64,000 bases of DNA, taken from positions 102,532,366-102,596,365 of the forward strand of contig OZ021721.1 in assembly GCA_963978545.1 (NCBI GenBank). Direction: 5' to 3'. Below the pieces are notes generated by a model that was given only the letters and a program-made list of their open reading frames with translations, made no database searches and had not been told where the DNA came from. This document shows, piece after piece, positions 36,540-50,902 of the stretch; the first letter of the stretch is position 1, and every line of letters begins with the position of its first letter. A program made the translations under genes and the position numbers. This stretch comes from Linyphia triangularis. Lineage: Eukaryota; Arthropoda; Arachnida; Araneae; Linyphiidae.

Positions 36540-36692
36540 AGGGTGAGCATGCATGATATTGGCGTCTAAAAAGGGTACAATACGGAAAATTTAGATGTCT
36601 TTCTCCTTGAGTCCCCCGTGGAAAAACAGACTGCTCTTGTTTTCACGACCACAGACAAACTAAGACTTTGTTGCGGGAGCTATTCTTGTGAT
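36540..36692. mobile_element. Right half of MITE next to the tandem array
   Basis: CCCCGTGGAAAAACAG, GCTCTTGTTTTCACGACCAC and GGGAGCTATTCTTGTGATAG match the right half of 22999-23226 in the same orientation. It lies directly after the last array unit, which ends with the family's left-end motif, so a whole MITE probably spans the array edge (from about 36475). Confidence 0.7.
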
Positions 36693-37310
36693 AGATAAAC
36701 AATTGGTACAGTACCCAAAAAAAAAACAGAACGATGGCTATATCTTTTGTTCTAATTTTTGAAATAACAAACAAAAGGTACCGTTGTAAATTGTGAAAGG
36801 TTTTTAATAATTGTATGTAGTTTTTTTTATCATGAGGGGTCATCTACATATTAAAACAGAACCAAACTTTAAAAAGTTCAATAGCAACCTCATAATATTA
36901 TTCCATGTTTGGATTCAGCATTAAAAAAGAATGCGAAATACAAAAATTCGTAATTTTCTAATGAATGGTTTGTAATTTAAATGATAAAAAGAAAATGATA
37001 AATTAATGTTAAATAAAAAAGTTGGTTTTTTGGCCATAAATACTTAAATAATTAATATATTTCAGTAATTTTTTTTTCAAAAGGTAGTTTGTAAATGGCC
37101 AAACATAAATAGCAATCAGCTTTTGAATCAATTTCTTTTTTAATACTTAATTATTAATTAATAGAGCAATTAAAAAAAAATTTGAATAGAAACATATATT
37201 TTTTTGCTTTCATTAGATTTACCATGGTCTAAAACCCCCCCATATTTTTTTTCTTTTCATTTTGACTATTAGTTCTCGATTTTTTAGAGAAAATGTAAAA
37301 AACGCTCACT
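36693..37310. other. AT-rich, no recognisable feature
   Basis: No supported gene or element. Confidence 0.5.
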
Positions 37311-38553
37311 TTAAGGGACCGTATAGTATACGACTTTTGAAAAATATCAAAGATTAATTCAAGGTAAACTAAAGGTGTGGAAAATCGCATAACTTTCAAT
37401 TATCATATAACCGATAGTTTAAAAACTAAGAAACACGTTTTAATAGGAAAGTGAACTAAAAAATAGATAATTTTAAATAAGTTTGAAATAAGAATAGTGA
37501 TTAACAAGAAATATTTATTTTATCGTAAAAAAGCGTTGGTGCTTGATGTCAATTTTTGTAAATATTTAATGACAGATATTGGTAAAAGTAGAGCCATTAT
37601 GAAAATATCTTAAAAAGCACCCCACGCTTTTGTACGATAAAATAAATATTTCTTGTTAATCACTATTCTTATTTCAAACTTATTTAAAATTATCTTCTAC
37701 TTTAGTTCACTTTTCTATTAAAGCGTGTTTCTTAGTTTTTAATCTATTGATTATTTTCTACTTTTTAGTTTGATTTTCTATTAAAGCGTGTTTTTTAGTT
37801 TTTTAAATTAATAATTATTTTTTCTGTAAACTATAATTTTTTATTTTTTTTTAATTTGCTTTCTTAAATTCCATTTATTTAAAACAACATTTTTTAAGCA
37901 ATTTCAATAAGTTATCCTTTAAAAATTTCACTGAATCATGTGACTTTTTCATTTTATAAATAATTTCAACGATCTAGTTACATTTGTGTTTATAGTGAAA
38001 TATTTCTGTAAAATATTCATGCTTTGCTAAATACTGTTTACTAATGCCTACATTTAATATTTATTAATTTTCTAATTATCAGTAGTATTCGTTATATTTC
38101 TGCAATTACAGTTTTCGATATTTTATTTATTTCGTGAGAAGAATGCACATCTTTAAAGTTGTAAATAAATTATGTTACTTTTGCGTTTACTTACTATTTT
38201 TGTATTAATCTTAAACATGACACTATAAATCCAAGTAGTTTCTATGCAATTTTTGACTAATACTTGTATTTTTTAATCTTCGTGAAACGTGCCACATTGA
38301 CCGTTCGATTTCTCCCACTGGGAAGAAGAACCTTAAAAATACCTTTCGTTTTATGGAAATTCTCCCTGAAGATCGGTCAAAAAATGGTCGAAATATTTTC
38401 GCTCATAAGTGACGTGTTTTTCAACATAATGCATTGAAATTTGGTATATAGGGTAAATGATGTATTCTGAATCGAATGAAATGATAAAAAATAAGGGTTC
38501 GTATTGAAATTTTCGAAGATAGCGTTACTTTTACTTAGTAAACGGTCCCTCAA
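37311..38553. mobile_element. Candidate 1.2-kb element with TTAA-GGGACCGT ends
   Basis: TTAAGGGACCGTATA at 37311-37325 and the inverted TTGAGGGACCGTTTA (38539-38553 on the plus strand) bound 1.24 kb. The outer tetramers read TTAA on the left and TCAA on the right of the plus strand, which would fit a decayed TTAA target as in piggyBac-type elements. Inside are a nested foldback (37421-37740) and a GC-richer block (38285-38520). No transposase was recognised. The short, imperfect ends make this tentative. Confidence 0.45.
37421..37740. repeat. Foldback, arms ~125 bp
   Basis: The left arm (37421-37544) contains AAACACGTTTTAATAG, TTGAAATAAGAATAGTGATT, AACAAGAAATATTTATTTTA and GCGTTGGTGCTT. The right arm (37615-37740) is its inverse. 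The loop is ~70 bp. A second partial copy of the outer arm (TTCTATTAAAGCGTGTTTTT) follows at 37774-37800. Confidence 0.9.
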
Positions 38554-40575
38554 GAAAAAAAAATTGCATCAGATATATAGAAAATCGTAAGCAAAACATT
38601 TTGGTGCAAACCGTAAGATTCTACGATAATTAGAACCGAAGATATATCCATCGTTTTGTTGTTTTTTTTTTTTTTTTGCTTACTGTACCACCAGGATGAT
38701 GTAAGGAGATGCACAGACAACGTGTTTAGAAAATTTGAATACCACTGTATTCCTCATAGAGCACAGACATTTTATGAATAATTACCTTAACTTTCAAAAT
38801 CCACAAAAAGACAATTTCAAAATTGATAAGGGTCTTTTTTTAAACCTACAACACAAAATTATTATTTGAAAGAGGCCTATAATGTGCTTGCAGAGGTAGG
38901 AAAGAGCTAAATTCCACATTTACGTTGATACCAATATCTCTTTTTGGCCCAAAAACAATGATTGTGCTTTTAAGCTTCGATATGTACCAAATATTTTTAA
39001 CTAATTACATATTTAACATTTTTATATTTATCAAAAATTGTGAATCTACAATTTCCAGAGCAGAAAATAATATGACGACACTAATTTATAACCAATAAAA
39101 TGAGCATTGGATCAACTTATCTTAAAATGATTACCACTAAGGCGATGGAGGGGGATATGCAAAAAGAGCGGTCAGAAAGCTTGGGTACCAAAGTGTTCTA
39201 TTATATTTAGCATCCATTGCAAATTTGTATTTATATTTTCAAAAAGTTGGAAATCTGCAATTGTAATAGCAGAAAACAGTGTAACTACTAGAAGGTAGAA
39301 CTCTGTATTTTTAAAATTCATAAATTCAACTAGAAAGGAAGTATATTATCTATACTGATTTCCATAATATAATACATACTTACTTGATGAATTTCTATGT
39401 TACAACGCGAAGTCTGAAATTTAGTCAACGTGAACTTCCTTATCGTCTTTGCTATTTTGCTTCATGTTCATAGGCATAACTTCCTTTCTATATTTGCACC
39501 AGCAATAGGAATCCGCCTTGGGCTAAATCACGGAAGAACAAATTCGTTTTAGTCGCAATTAAATATTAATATCTGCTTCGCCTTCGTAAATGAAGGATTA
39601 GAATGTAGTCCCACGAAATGTTAATCAAACTGTCAAGTACCCTTTTCCGATGACTTTGCAAGTGACAGGCCGGAAGAAATGCTTAAGACGCCGCCATGGA
39701 TAGTGCATTAATCCCAACACAGATTGCCAAGACGAAATCGCTTTGTTTAAGACCCTTCACTTCCGCAACTGCTTATCCTAAAAATAAGCTATTTTAGGTA
39801 TTCTTGCTAATTCGGTTTCAGAAATCAGCAACTGCACTTGATAAAATATTTTCTGTTTGAAGCAGCTCATACATTTGAGCTTTAATCTCAGCGAAACTTA
39901 GAAATCTCTATGCAATAATAAAGCAATGTTTAATTTACACTAAGTAAAAATATTTACGAAACATAGTTAAAATAATTTTGGATTATGTATAAAATATATA
40001 TGTAGGTCATACAGAGACATACAATTTAAACAAGTACTCTTTCCAATAATTTATATAAAAAAAAAGTTATTAGTATAGATTATATCTATTCTAATAAAAC
40101 AAAAAAAATTGTGAGTCTTTGATTTATTCTATAGAACCTAACTTCCAGTTGTGGGATAACTCTAAAATTTCAAACATCGATAGTTTGTAACCACTTATTT
40201 CCATTCTGATAGGCAGAATGTTAAAATATTATTAGCTTTATTTAATTGTTAGTTTTTAACTTTTAATTCAGGACAACAACTATTTTTGCCATCAGTTGTA
40301 AAAACTCTCTTAGAGGGTAGCACTACAATTTGTGTATTGTTACATTAAAACTCCTAATAACACATTGTCACAATTAGGTCACAGTAACGAAATTTTGTGT
40401 CGCAAAAATCACAGTAACTCGTAACATTGCGACTTGCATGGGATATTACTTTACGATCCAATCGTAAAAAGTCCCCATCACTTTACGATGTGAATCACAG
40501 TGACATCCTGTGATATCTAAAAATAACTGTACAATAAAAATTACAAATAAGTCACAATTTTACGTGTGTGATATA
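38554..40575. other. Mostly AT-rich; GC-richer block 39420-39780
   Basis: No supported exon. 39420-39780 is less AT-biased and contains AAGACGCCGCCATGGATAG, but no splice-supported frame or family is recognised. 40370-40570 is rich in GTCACA/TGTGAC words and may be a decayed element next to the foldback half copy. Confidence 0.4.
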
Positions 40576-40850
40576 CAGGTTGACCATAAAGAAACTTCAA
40601 TTATATATGAACCCCTAGTGGCCTATTCATTCAACCAATCAAAAGAAAATTTCCTATATTGCTATTGAAAGGTATGCGATGATTTCAAGCAAAATAACTC
40701 TCATGGCTACGCTTACAGTGAAAAAAATTCGAAATTTTCGAATAGCAACACCCTCTTCTTTCATGCTCAAATCGATCAAAGCATTGAAAAACCATAAATG
40801 GCGTTGGAATGATACGTGTATCGTAGGCGTACGGTTTTTTAATACACTGA
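40576..40850 (+). mobile_element. Half copy of the 12-kb foldback family
   Basis: It starts (TA)CAGGTTGACCATAAAGAAAC and proceeds through AACCCCTAG, TTCGAAATTTTCGAATAGCA and GCGTTGGAATGATACGTGTA, matching the left arm of 12046-12798. No right arm follows. It is more diverged than the other two copies. Confidence 0.75.
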
Positions 40851-43800
40851 TCAATTTGAACATATCTGAAAATTAAAACATCGTATCAAATATAAGAAGA
40901 TAAGAAAATCAAATGAGAAAAGCTTCGGATGGTTCTGGTAACTTGCCGGCATCAGGTAAAATTAGACAAGACATCAAGCAAAAAAAAAATTAATTACTAA
41001 TAAATAAGATAGTAATTACGATTTCGTCCAACATCATCCCCATCTTAATTTTATCAGGTACACTTCTTTCGTAGTTGATTATAGTTAAATTTAGTACTAC
41101 TTCCCCACACATTCAGCTTTAATATTTTCTTCTCATGTTTCTCCTGATTTTAATACAATTTAGCTTTTCAGACTATATCTTAAATTATAAATGAAATAAG
41201 AATATTATTTATTTATAGTTTTACAGTAACTTTCTTTCCGTCTGGTATTATTTTCATGTCTGGTGTAAGCTCTATACAATTAAATGTTGCTTTTCAACAA
41301 CAAAAGAACAAGTATTTTATTACATAGCATCCTTAGCTGAAGCAAATTATTCATTTTTCAAAACTAGACCCTACTTGAAAGATTTTCCTTTTAAGGTTCT
41401 TGTGTTTATAACTTTGCTATATACCTTTTTAGATCTAGGTAACATGATTTTTTAAGTAAGGCTAATAACATTATCCCTTGTATCATCCATACTCCTTTCC
41501 TAACCCTTTCTAAAATATTGCTTCTCGCTATAATCGAAATAATATTCAATTATATGCTTTTTTTCTATCTTTTCCCTTTTCTTCAACATCCTACGGATTA
41601 AGGTTCTGGTCCATTAATAAGCTTATCTTGCTGTGCCAGTTGCTTCCATTTGTATTATATAGCCCTCTCAACGTAAAAGATTTCTTTTCGATTATTCATT
41701 TAATTTGGAATCAATAGCTATCAAACTTTTAAATTAATTTCCCAAAAGCAGTTTTGTTAAAAGAAAAGCACCTTTCACACAGTCAAACTTTTGTAAATAT
41801 ACAGTGTAGCCATATTTAAATAGAAGCTGCTTAAGTTAATCGAGTGCTTGTGTATCAACTGACTTTTTTAATTGTGTAAACATTCAACAGAGATGCCATT
41901 AAATTACTAAATCAATATTTCATTAAACTTTTGAATAATATTTAATGATAATTGAAAAAATTAAAAAAAATTTAAATAAAACTTTTAAATAAAGTTTAAA
42001 AAAAAAAAATTTGAAAGTTTCAGTATAACTATTTAATTGTAAATTAAAAATTAAAAAAATTACAAAAATAAAGCATTAAAAATGTTATAATTAAAAAAAT
42101 TTGCAAAGTAAAAAATTTCAATTTAAAATCATTAAATTAAAAACTAAATTTTGAAATTGAAAAATTAAAGGTTTTTAAATAAAAGTTAAAATCTTTACAA
42201 ACTTATTACAGCTATTTAAAGTTTCATTAGATTATGAGTGAATTTTTTCTAAAACTTCATTCACAACCCATCAACTTAATGTTTTACATTTCTATCAGAA
42301 ATGAAAATTTCAACCGATTATTAGAAAATAATTTTTTAGAAAATAATTTCGCATGATCTCAGAAGTACATGCACCATTTTTTATGAGAATGTGTTCATTA
42401 GAACAGTATGCATACAGATAAAAACGTCAGTGAAATTATGGCCACATTTAATTAAAAAATATATAATGTAGATATTTAAAATCATATTCATAATCTTTCT
42501 GTTCGAGACAACAACATTTAATGACACGTATATCTGGTCTTCAAAATTTGCCCCATCTTCAAACACCTAATGTGTTTGAAACTAATAACTTGCAAATTTA
42601 TTTCAAAGTTATTTGGAAACATTATTTTACTCTCGCAGAATATTACTTCAAATCATAATCACCTTTAACTAAATATATTTCCATAAAAAAAAAAATTGTT
42701 TTATTTTTGAAAGCTTGTATTTTTCAAATTGTTTTATAAAAAAGTTATATTGTTCAGAACCATTAGGTGCATATAATAATATACAAATCTCCATGAAATG
42801 TTATGTACATGCACCGAATATCATAAGAAAACAATTAAAAATAAAATGTAATAAATTTAATTTAAAAAACCAAACTATTAAAAAATTGGTAAAATTTAAA
42901 AAGTTAATTGGTTAAATGATTTTTTTAAAGTGCCACATTTTCATCTAGTAGCAAAAACTTTAGTTTTTGTTTATTTTTTCTGAACAGCTTACAGTTATAT
43001 TTTAAACTTTAACTTATGTTAAAGTTTAAAAAATAACCGTAAGTTAAACTTTTTTCTGTGATATGTTGTTTCAATGATATGCAGATTATTAGAGATTTCC
43101 AATGAGCCCTAAACTTTCATTTTGAACACTCTGCACTATTTACCAAACTACCAAACTTTTACTACCAAAGAATTCCAAGCAACTGTTATTAAAGTATCCG
43201 AGACATAAAAATATACAATTTCTTCCTATGCTCCCTTTTATTTAAAACACCAACACACAAGTTCTTTACATTATATGATAAGACTTAAAGTGTTATCGCT
43301 GTACTGCATAAAGCTGGTTTCTTTTACGAATCTAAATTTCACTCGATTTACAAGTATTCTGAACTGGCAAGATAAGGGGATTTTAGATTCAATCTTTTCT
43401 TACAAAGAAGTACAAATTACCATGCTATTGTGCTTTACAAAATAAGGATTTTGGTACAGAGATAAAATGAGAAAATAATACATGCACTTGTGTGCCTCTC
43501 TTTCTAAATACAACATAAAAATGCCCATCTCCTGTTTATTATCCTTGAAGGAAAATCTTGAATAAATACAATAGAAAAAGTATTTGAAGTAATTTTATAT
43601 TATTATTTTGAAGCATACATCGGAAGGGTTTTTATTCTAGAAATCCTTATACTTTTATTTGATATCTTCAGATTTGTTTCTGATTTTCAGAAAACGAAAT
43701 ACTTTAATATATTTAGCTCTTTGGATTGAAGATATACACACCTATACGAATTTCTCTAAAGGCTGCATGAAATGAAAACATGTACTACTACAATGCATAT

Positions 43801-44000
43801 TCAATTGAAGAGAAGTTTCAGATACCTTGTTTTCAGCTTTTCTTGTAGTTATGGATCATCAGAAATGGAAAAAAATTAAGTCAGTAACTCAGTTTTATTC
43901 TCAAAACTCTGTATTCGAACTTTTTTTTATTAGAAGTATTTATTTAATCAAAGCATTAAATTTCAACTAAAAAACTATATATCTGAAAACGAATTCTATA
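40851..44000. other. AT-rich, no supported gene
   Basis: No exon or transposon recognised apart from the hairpin at 42988-43043. Low-complexity A-rich sequence dominates 41900-42200. Confidence 0.5.
42988..43043. repeat. Hairpin with ~26-bp arms
   Basis: A perfect 13-bp core TTTAAACTTTAAC (43001-43013) and its inverse (43018-43030) flank a 4-nt TTAT loop. The pairing extends outward, imperfectly, with CTTACAGTTAT against ATAACCGTAAG. Confidence 0.9.
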
Positions 44001-44002
44001 TA

Positions 44003-44772
44003 CAGAGTGGTCATAAAATAATTTTTCCAATATATGAGCCTCTAGCTTCCGTTCCGTTCAATAGATCGAGATGAGATTTCAGGTATAGTTATTCAGAGGT
44101 ATGAGCTCAACATTCTGTGAATGGCAACAAAATTGCCCTGAAGGTTACGGTTATAGTTACAGAAACTCGAAATTTTCGAATGGTAACACCTACTTTTCCT
44201 GTCTCAAAATTCTCAGTGCATGCGAAATCCCTAAAAAGCGTTGGAACAGGGCATGTATCACAAAAAACGGACACGCTATGCGTGCACAAAAAAAACAGCT
44301 CTTCGAATGGCCAACAAAAACACTATAGGGGCGCGCGGTGGAAATCTGCATATGACGGTGACCAAAGTTCACATGGATTCCATCACAGGCAATTTTGCCA
44401 GTTTTCTAAACTGAATATCTGGCGAACGACCTCAGTGTGCCCCGATCGTGTTCCTGTTGGTCGTTCGCAGAGCTGTTTTCAAGCGTGCATAACGCTTTTG
44501 TTGTTGTTATTTTGTGAAATTCGTAACGTTAAAACGCTTTTAGGGTTTTTACATGCGCTGAGCATTTTGTGATAGAAAAAAGTAGGTGTTGACATTCGAA
44601 AATTTCCGGTTTCTGTGACTATAACCGTAACTGTAAGCACCATTTTGTTGCCATTTACAGAGTCTCGAGCTCATACCACTGAATAGCTATACCTGGAACC
44701 TCATCTCTATCTACTGAATGGAAAGGAAGCTAGAGTTCCTTACATCGACAAAGTTATTTTATGACCACCCTA
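44003..44772. mobile_element. 770-bp foldback DNA element (same family as 12 kb)
   Basis: It begins (TA)CAGAGTGGTCATAAAATAA; the inverted right end begins (TA)TAGGGTGGTCATAAAATAA. It shares with 12046-12798 the arms (GGCCAACAAAAACAC, ACGGTTATAGTTACAGAAAC) and the central CAAAGTTCACATGGAT. TA at 44001-44002 and 44773-44774 are the likely target duplications. Open frames of up to 151 codons inside are palindrome artefacts. Confidence 0.92.
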
Positions 44773-45312
44773 TATTTTAGGGATATAAAACTGAAAGAAA
44801 AATTAAATAAGGTGTTTAAAAGTGAATTATTTTGAGCTTCAGATCAAGGAAATACTTATGATCATGTGAACACTTTGTAAAAATATAACGAGGATTTTTA
44901 CTTTTTCAAGTGTATGCAAGTGAAAATGGGTATGTTATATGAAAAAGACAAGAATAGGTCTAAACAAACAATGAATTGTTAATTCATTAACATAAATTAT
45001 TGCGAAGTATCACTAGTTAAAACTAGTCTGAGTTTCTAACATTTTAATACAGGTTGAATGAAAAAATTATTAAAACTAGCTTTTAGAATGAATGTAATTC
45101 TACCACTCTTAAGAAGCTGTGATCAACTGCTAACAGTGAAATATGTCTAACTCAAAAATGTAAGAAAGATATAATAAATATAGCTTCATTGTAGACTTTA
45201 TTAGGTAAATTTAATTGCATTTATAAATACACATTATGAGACAAAGGTTATTTGGATAAAGTAATATCTTAATTGTTATTAGATTTCAGAAAACATTTCA
45301 CAATACACTTTA
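44773..45312. other. AT-rich, no recognisable feature
   Basis: No supported gene or element. Confidence 0.5.
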
Positions 45313-47355
<2,043 letters not shown>

Positions 47356-48730
47356 GTATGACAATATTTACAAATGTATTAATTTCAAATGGTCTCATTC
47401 CAGCAGTTTCATCATAACACATTTAGATATATTCAACCTTATAACCTTCCTCCAATCTTCTGTTGTACTGCGTTTTGTTATTCTTCACTTCTGTTAAGAT
47501 TCAAAGCGTTAGAGGTAATTTTTCCTTAGATAACTTATATGCAGGAAAATACCAAGATAACATCAGACATCACTTCCGACTAACGAATTCTGTCTTGCAG
47601 ACTCTGTATTATCATTAGCCGTGATCACGTTCACTATCAATAACATAGGAGGAAAGTTATCCTTATCATGAGAGGCAGTCATTCTCTATTAAATAAGTAC
47701 CTCCTCAGCAACCAACTAACGTGGTATCAAATTTTAATATGATGCTTTTATGACTTATTCTTATAGAGTTAAGGAAATGGAAATGTGATAATTATTGATA
47801 AACTAATCAAAATCCAGTGTAAAGGTTGAGTGCAACTTTTTATTTTTTTAAAGTAATATGCAAAGGCATTCTTGCAGTATTTCTCATAAGATAACCTAAG
47901 TCTTCAGTTCTTACCAAGTTAGGTTACTTTAATAATAACTCCTTGTACATATTATCGTCGGGAACTACTTTTAGATAATTCTTTTAAAATTTTAATAGAA
48001 AATATAATTTTTACATTCAAATAATTTTTTTTATATAATATAACTACGTATACAACTACAATTGATAAAAAATCTGAGCAGTTACTCAACAAAATGAAAT
48101 TTATAATAGTCTTTTCATAATACTACATTTACTCTTAAAAATCCTTCGTAGGCTATAAATAAATATTGATGCAATCTCATTCATATATTTTTATAGCATA
48201 CCATGACAAAAACCTTAGGCTATGACAGAAGTCTTTGTTACGATTTACTTACAGTTGAAGAAGTTTCCGATACACTTACCAAATACATTTATTGCCATGC
48301 CATTACATTATTAAAGATTTTCCGAATTACTTTGCTGTCAGTTAAAAACTGTTCTCTCCCTGCTATATTTTGATATCTATTCTTTCCAAATCACACTACA
48401 ATCACAATTTTACTATTAAATGGTTTTGACTAGAAGTCAGTATCGAAAAGTAATACATAACTGAGCATTCTCTGTTAAATTACTCTTTTATCAACGCGAT
48501 GGTGTATGCTTTTAATATTCAGTGTTATTTTTATCGACATAACATTAAAAAATATTTTTAATTATACATTTATGACTGTTGTCAAATATGTGCTATATAC
48601 ATAATATAATACGATAAAATTGACTATGATATTGGATTGTTGCAACAACCAAAAATTGGGGGAATCCCATCTTACCATAATTATTCATTAAGTGTTCCAA
48701 AAATTTTAAAAAAATATACATATATATATA
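47356..48730. other. AT-rich, no recognisable feature
   Basis: No supported gene or element. Confidence 0.5.
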
Positions 48731-48945
48731 GGCTCTTTTATCATTCACTAAATATGTACTAATTTGAAAAAAAAACTGTCTGGGTTCTTTTATTGTTCAA
48801 TAAATATGTACAAAATCGAAGAAGGGAAACTTTCTCGGCTCTTTTATCGTCTTATAAATATGTATTAAATTTAAAATAAGAAATGTTCTCGGCTCTTTTA
48901 TCTTTCAATGACTATACATTAAATTGAAATTATAGTCTGGGATTC
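48731..48945 (+). repeat. Four-copy tandem repeat, unit ~53 bp
   Basis: (T/C)GG(C/T)TCTTTTAT, followed by TTCAATAAATATGTA-like sequence and a TTGAAA...GAAA block, recurs at 48731, 48783, 48837 and 48891. Moderately diverged. Confidence 0.88.
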
Positions 48946-49585
48946 TGGAAATATGAAATTATTCCAGGTTATTTATACCAATTGGAACGTATTTTTGACA
49001 CTCTTAGGAGTAATTTGATTCCTTCGTAGCCCGTAACAATGCTCAAGTATTTAACTAAATACGGAAAATACACTAATGTTAATAGTATTAGGTCACTAGT
49101 TGAATAACACTAATAAACTTAGATAGAAAATAGTGAAATTCTCTCATAACCTCTATATTCATTCAAATGGATTAAATGTAATTTGTAAAAGTAAGACCAT
49201 TTGTGTTCCTGTTCCCGAATTTCTCTTTTTCTATCTTGGAAAGTACATTCTTTTCCTAAACCGAGATTGTATCCAAGCAACAGGTAAAATAACTCCTTCA
49301 TTCTTGTTTCCATTCTACCAAAGTGCGTGCTTGTGGTAATCTAGGAAAAATAGGTTTTTTCCAGAAAGTTTCAACGCACGGGAAAAAGAATATTTGGGCA
49401 AAAATAAAGAAAAACTAACTTTTTTTCAAAGAACGTTCAACGGTAGTTTCCTAGAAAAATTTCAAATATATTATATGTATGTTTATTTAGTTTCCTGTTA
49501 TGTTAACAAACGATAAGAATTTATCTTATCTGTCAAGAGACGAAAGTTGAGACGATCAATTTTCAATAGCAGTATAGTTTTTAGT

Positions 49586-50308
49586 TTAAGGGAACATGGG
49601 ACACTGAAACTACAAAAATATCACTAAAAATGAAGTTTTTTGTTTGCGTTCTATAAAAATGTCTGCCGTCACTAGCTTTAATTTCGTTTTACAATTTTTG
49701 AAATCTGAGGATTTTAAGTATTAAAATCGTTATTTAAACGTTTCGCACACTTGTTGGCAAAAGTTAAAATGTATTTTTCTCAGCTTCGCTTTTTTCACTT
49801 TTTACGTATGTTCGAAATTTTCTTGCTATTAATTTTTTAATAAATACACCTAATTTTTTTTGTAGAATTTGTTTTATGTATTTTAAAGAGATACACACAT
49901 GTTTTTTTGTGTCACATAATTTTCTCTATTTTGTTTCAAGTTGGAAAGCTTAATATGTGCATTTTTTTAATGAAAAGTCACTAGCACCAAGTCTGAAATT
50001 TTATTTTTGTTCAACTATAGCACCTAAAGATAAAATAATGTGTAAAAATGTTTATAATATATTGATAAACAACTTCAAATTTTGCTTTTATGTTCTTTAA
50101 AATATTGTGTCGTGAGGAGCATTTTGAAAAAAGTTAAAATTTCCTATGATTTTAATGCATTTTTCTCAATAATTTACTATCTATTTTATATTATCTGTTC
50201 AAATTTTGTTGGTGTCTTATAAGTCATACCTTCTATGTTTGGGACAAATTTTATTTAATTCTGAGCAAAACTAAAGAATTTTGTAAAAAGTGTCCCATGT
50301 CCCCTTAA
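49586..50308. mobile_element. 723-bp MITE with TTAA-GGG ends
   Basis: TTAAGGGAACATGGGACACT (49586-49605) and its inverse AGTGTCCCATGTCCCCTTAA (50289-50308) bound an AT-rich, non-coding interior. The ends match except for one indel/substitution. TTAA on both sides fits a piggyBac-type target duplication, though the GGG start is not the usual CCC. No transposase is encoded. Confidence 0.75.
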
Positions 50309-50657
50309 GAAGACTTCTATTCATCCAAGAACTTGTTTTTTGGGAACTTCAAAAAATGACTAACTAAAAAAAAGCTGTAATTTGATTGACATTGATTTAC
50401 ATAGTTTTTCCAGTTACAAGGTAAAAAAAATCGCATTTAATGAATAGTATATTCTGTGTTATCCTTTACCTACTTTAACTACATGGTATCTGAAAATTGA
50501 AGATATAATGCATGTTTAAAAAATACTAAACAAATTATATGAAATTTCCCGTGCAAAAGTACCATAGAATTAAAAAGACTACATACAGTATTTTTCAAAA
50601 AACTTAAACCTAAATTGAGAAAACTGTGAACAAGTGAGAGACAAAAAGACAACTATA

Positions 50658-50897
50658 CAAAACTCCACCTTAACTTAAAATCACTTAGACGGTAGATCTT
50701 CACCGAGCACATAGGTAATTCATCCAATTTGGCAGAGTGAAGGCAGACTAGAAAGCTCAGTCTAGCAACCCTGTAGAGAAGAAAAGGCTATACGGTTTGG
50801 CGAATATTATGCCTTCACGCCGCCAAAATGGATGAATTGCCTATGTGCACGATGAAGATGTACCGTCTAAGGGATTCTAGGTTAAGGTGGAGTTTAG
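50658..50897. mobile_element. 240-bp foldback MITE, TA-flanked
   Basis: The arms begin (TA)CAAAACTCCACCTTAAC and, inverted on the right, (TA)CTAAACTCCACCTTAAC. They continue through CTTAGACGGTA, TCTTCA and GCACATAGG(T/C)AATTCATC for about 80-100 bp. The loop has a smaller hairpin (CAGACTAGAAAGCTCAGTCT). Non-autonomous. Outer CTATAC/GTATAG also pair. Confidence 0.88.
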
Positions 50898-50902
50898 TAT
50901 AG

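Noticed and set aside
44117..44572. 151-codon open frame on the plus strand
   Set aside because: It lies inside the foldback element; the matching region at 12 kb has a different frame, and opposite-strand frames mirror it.
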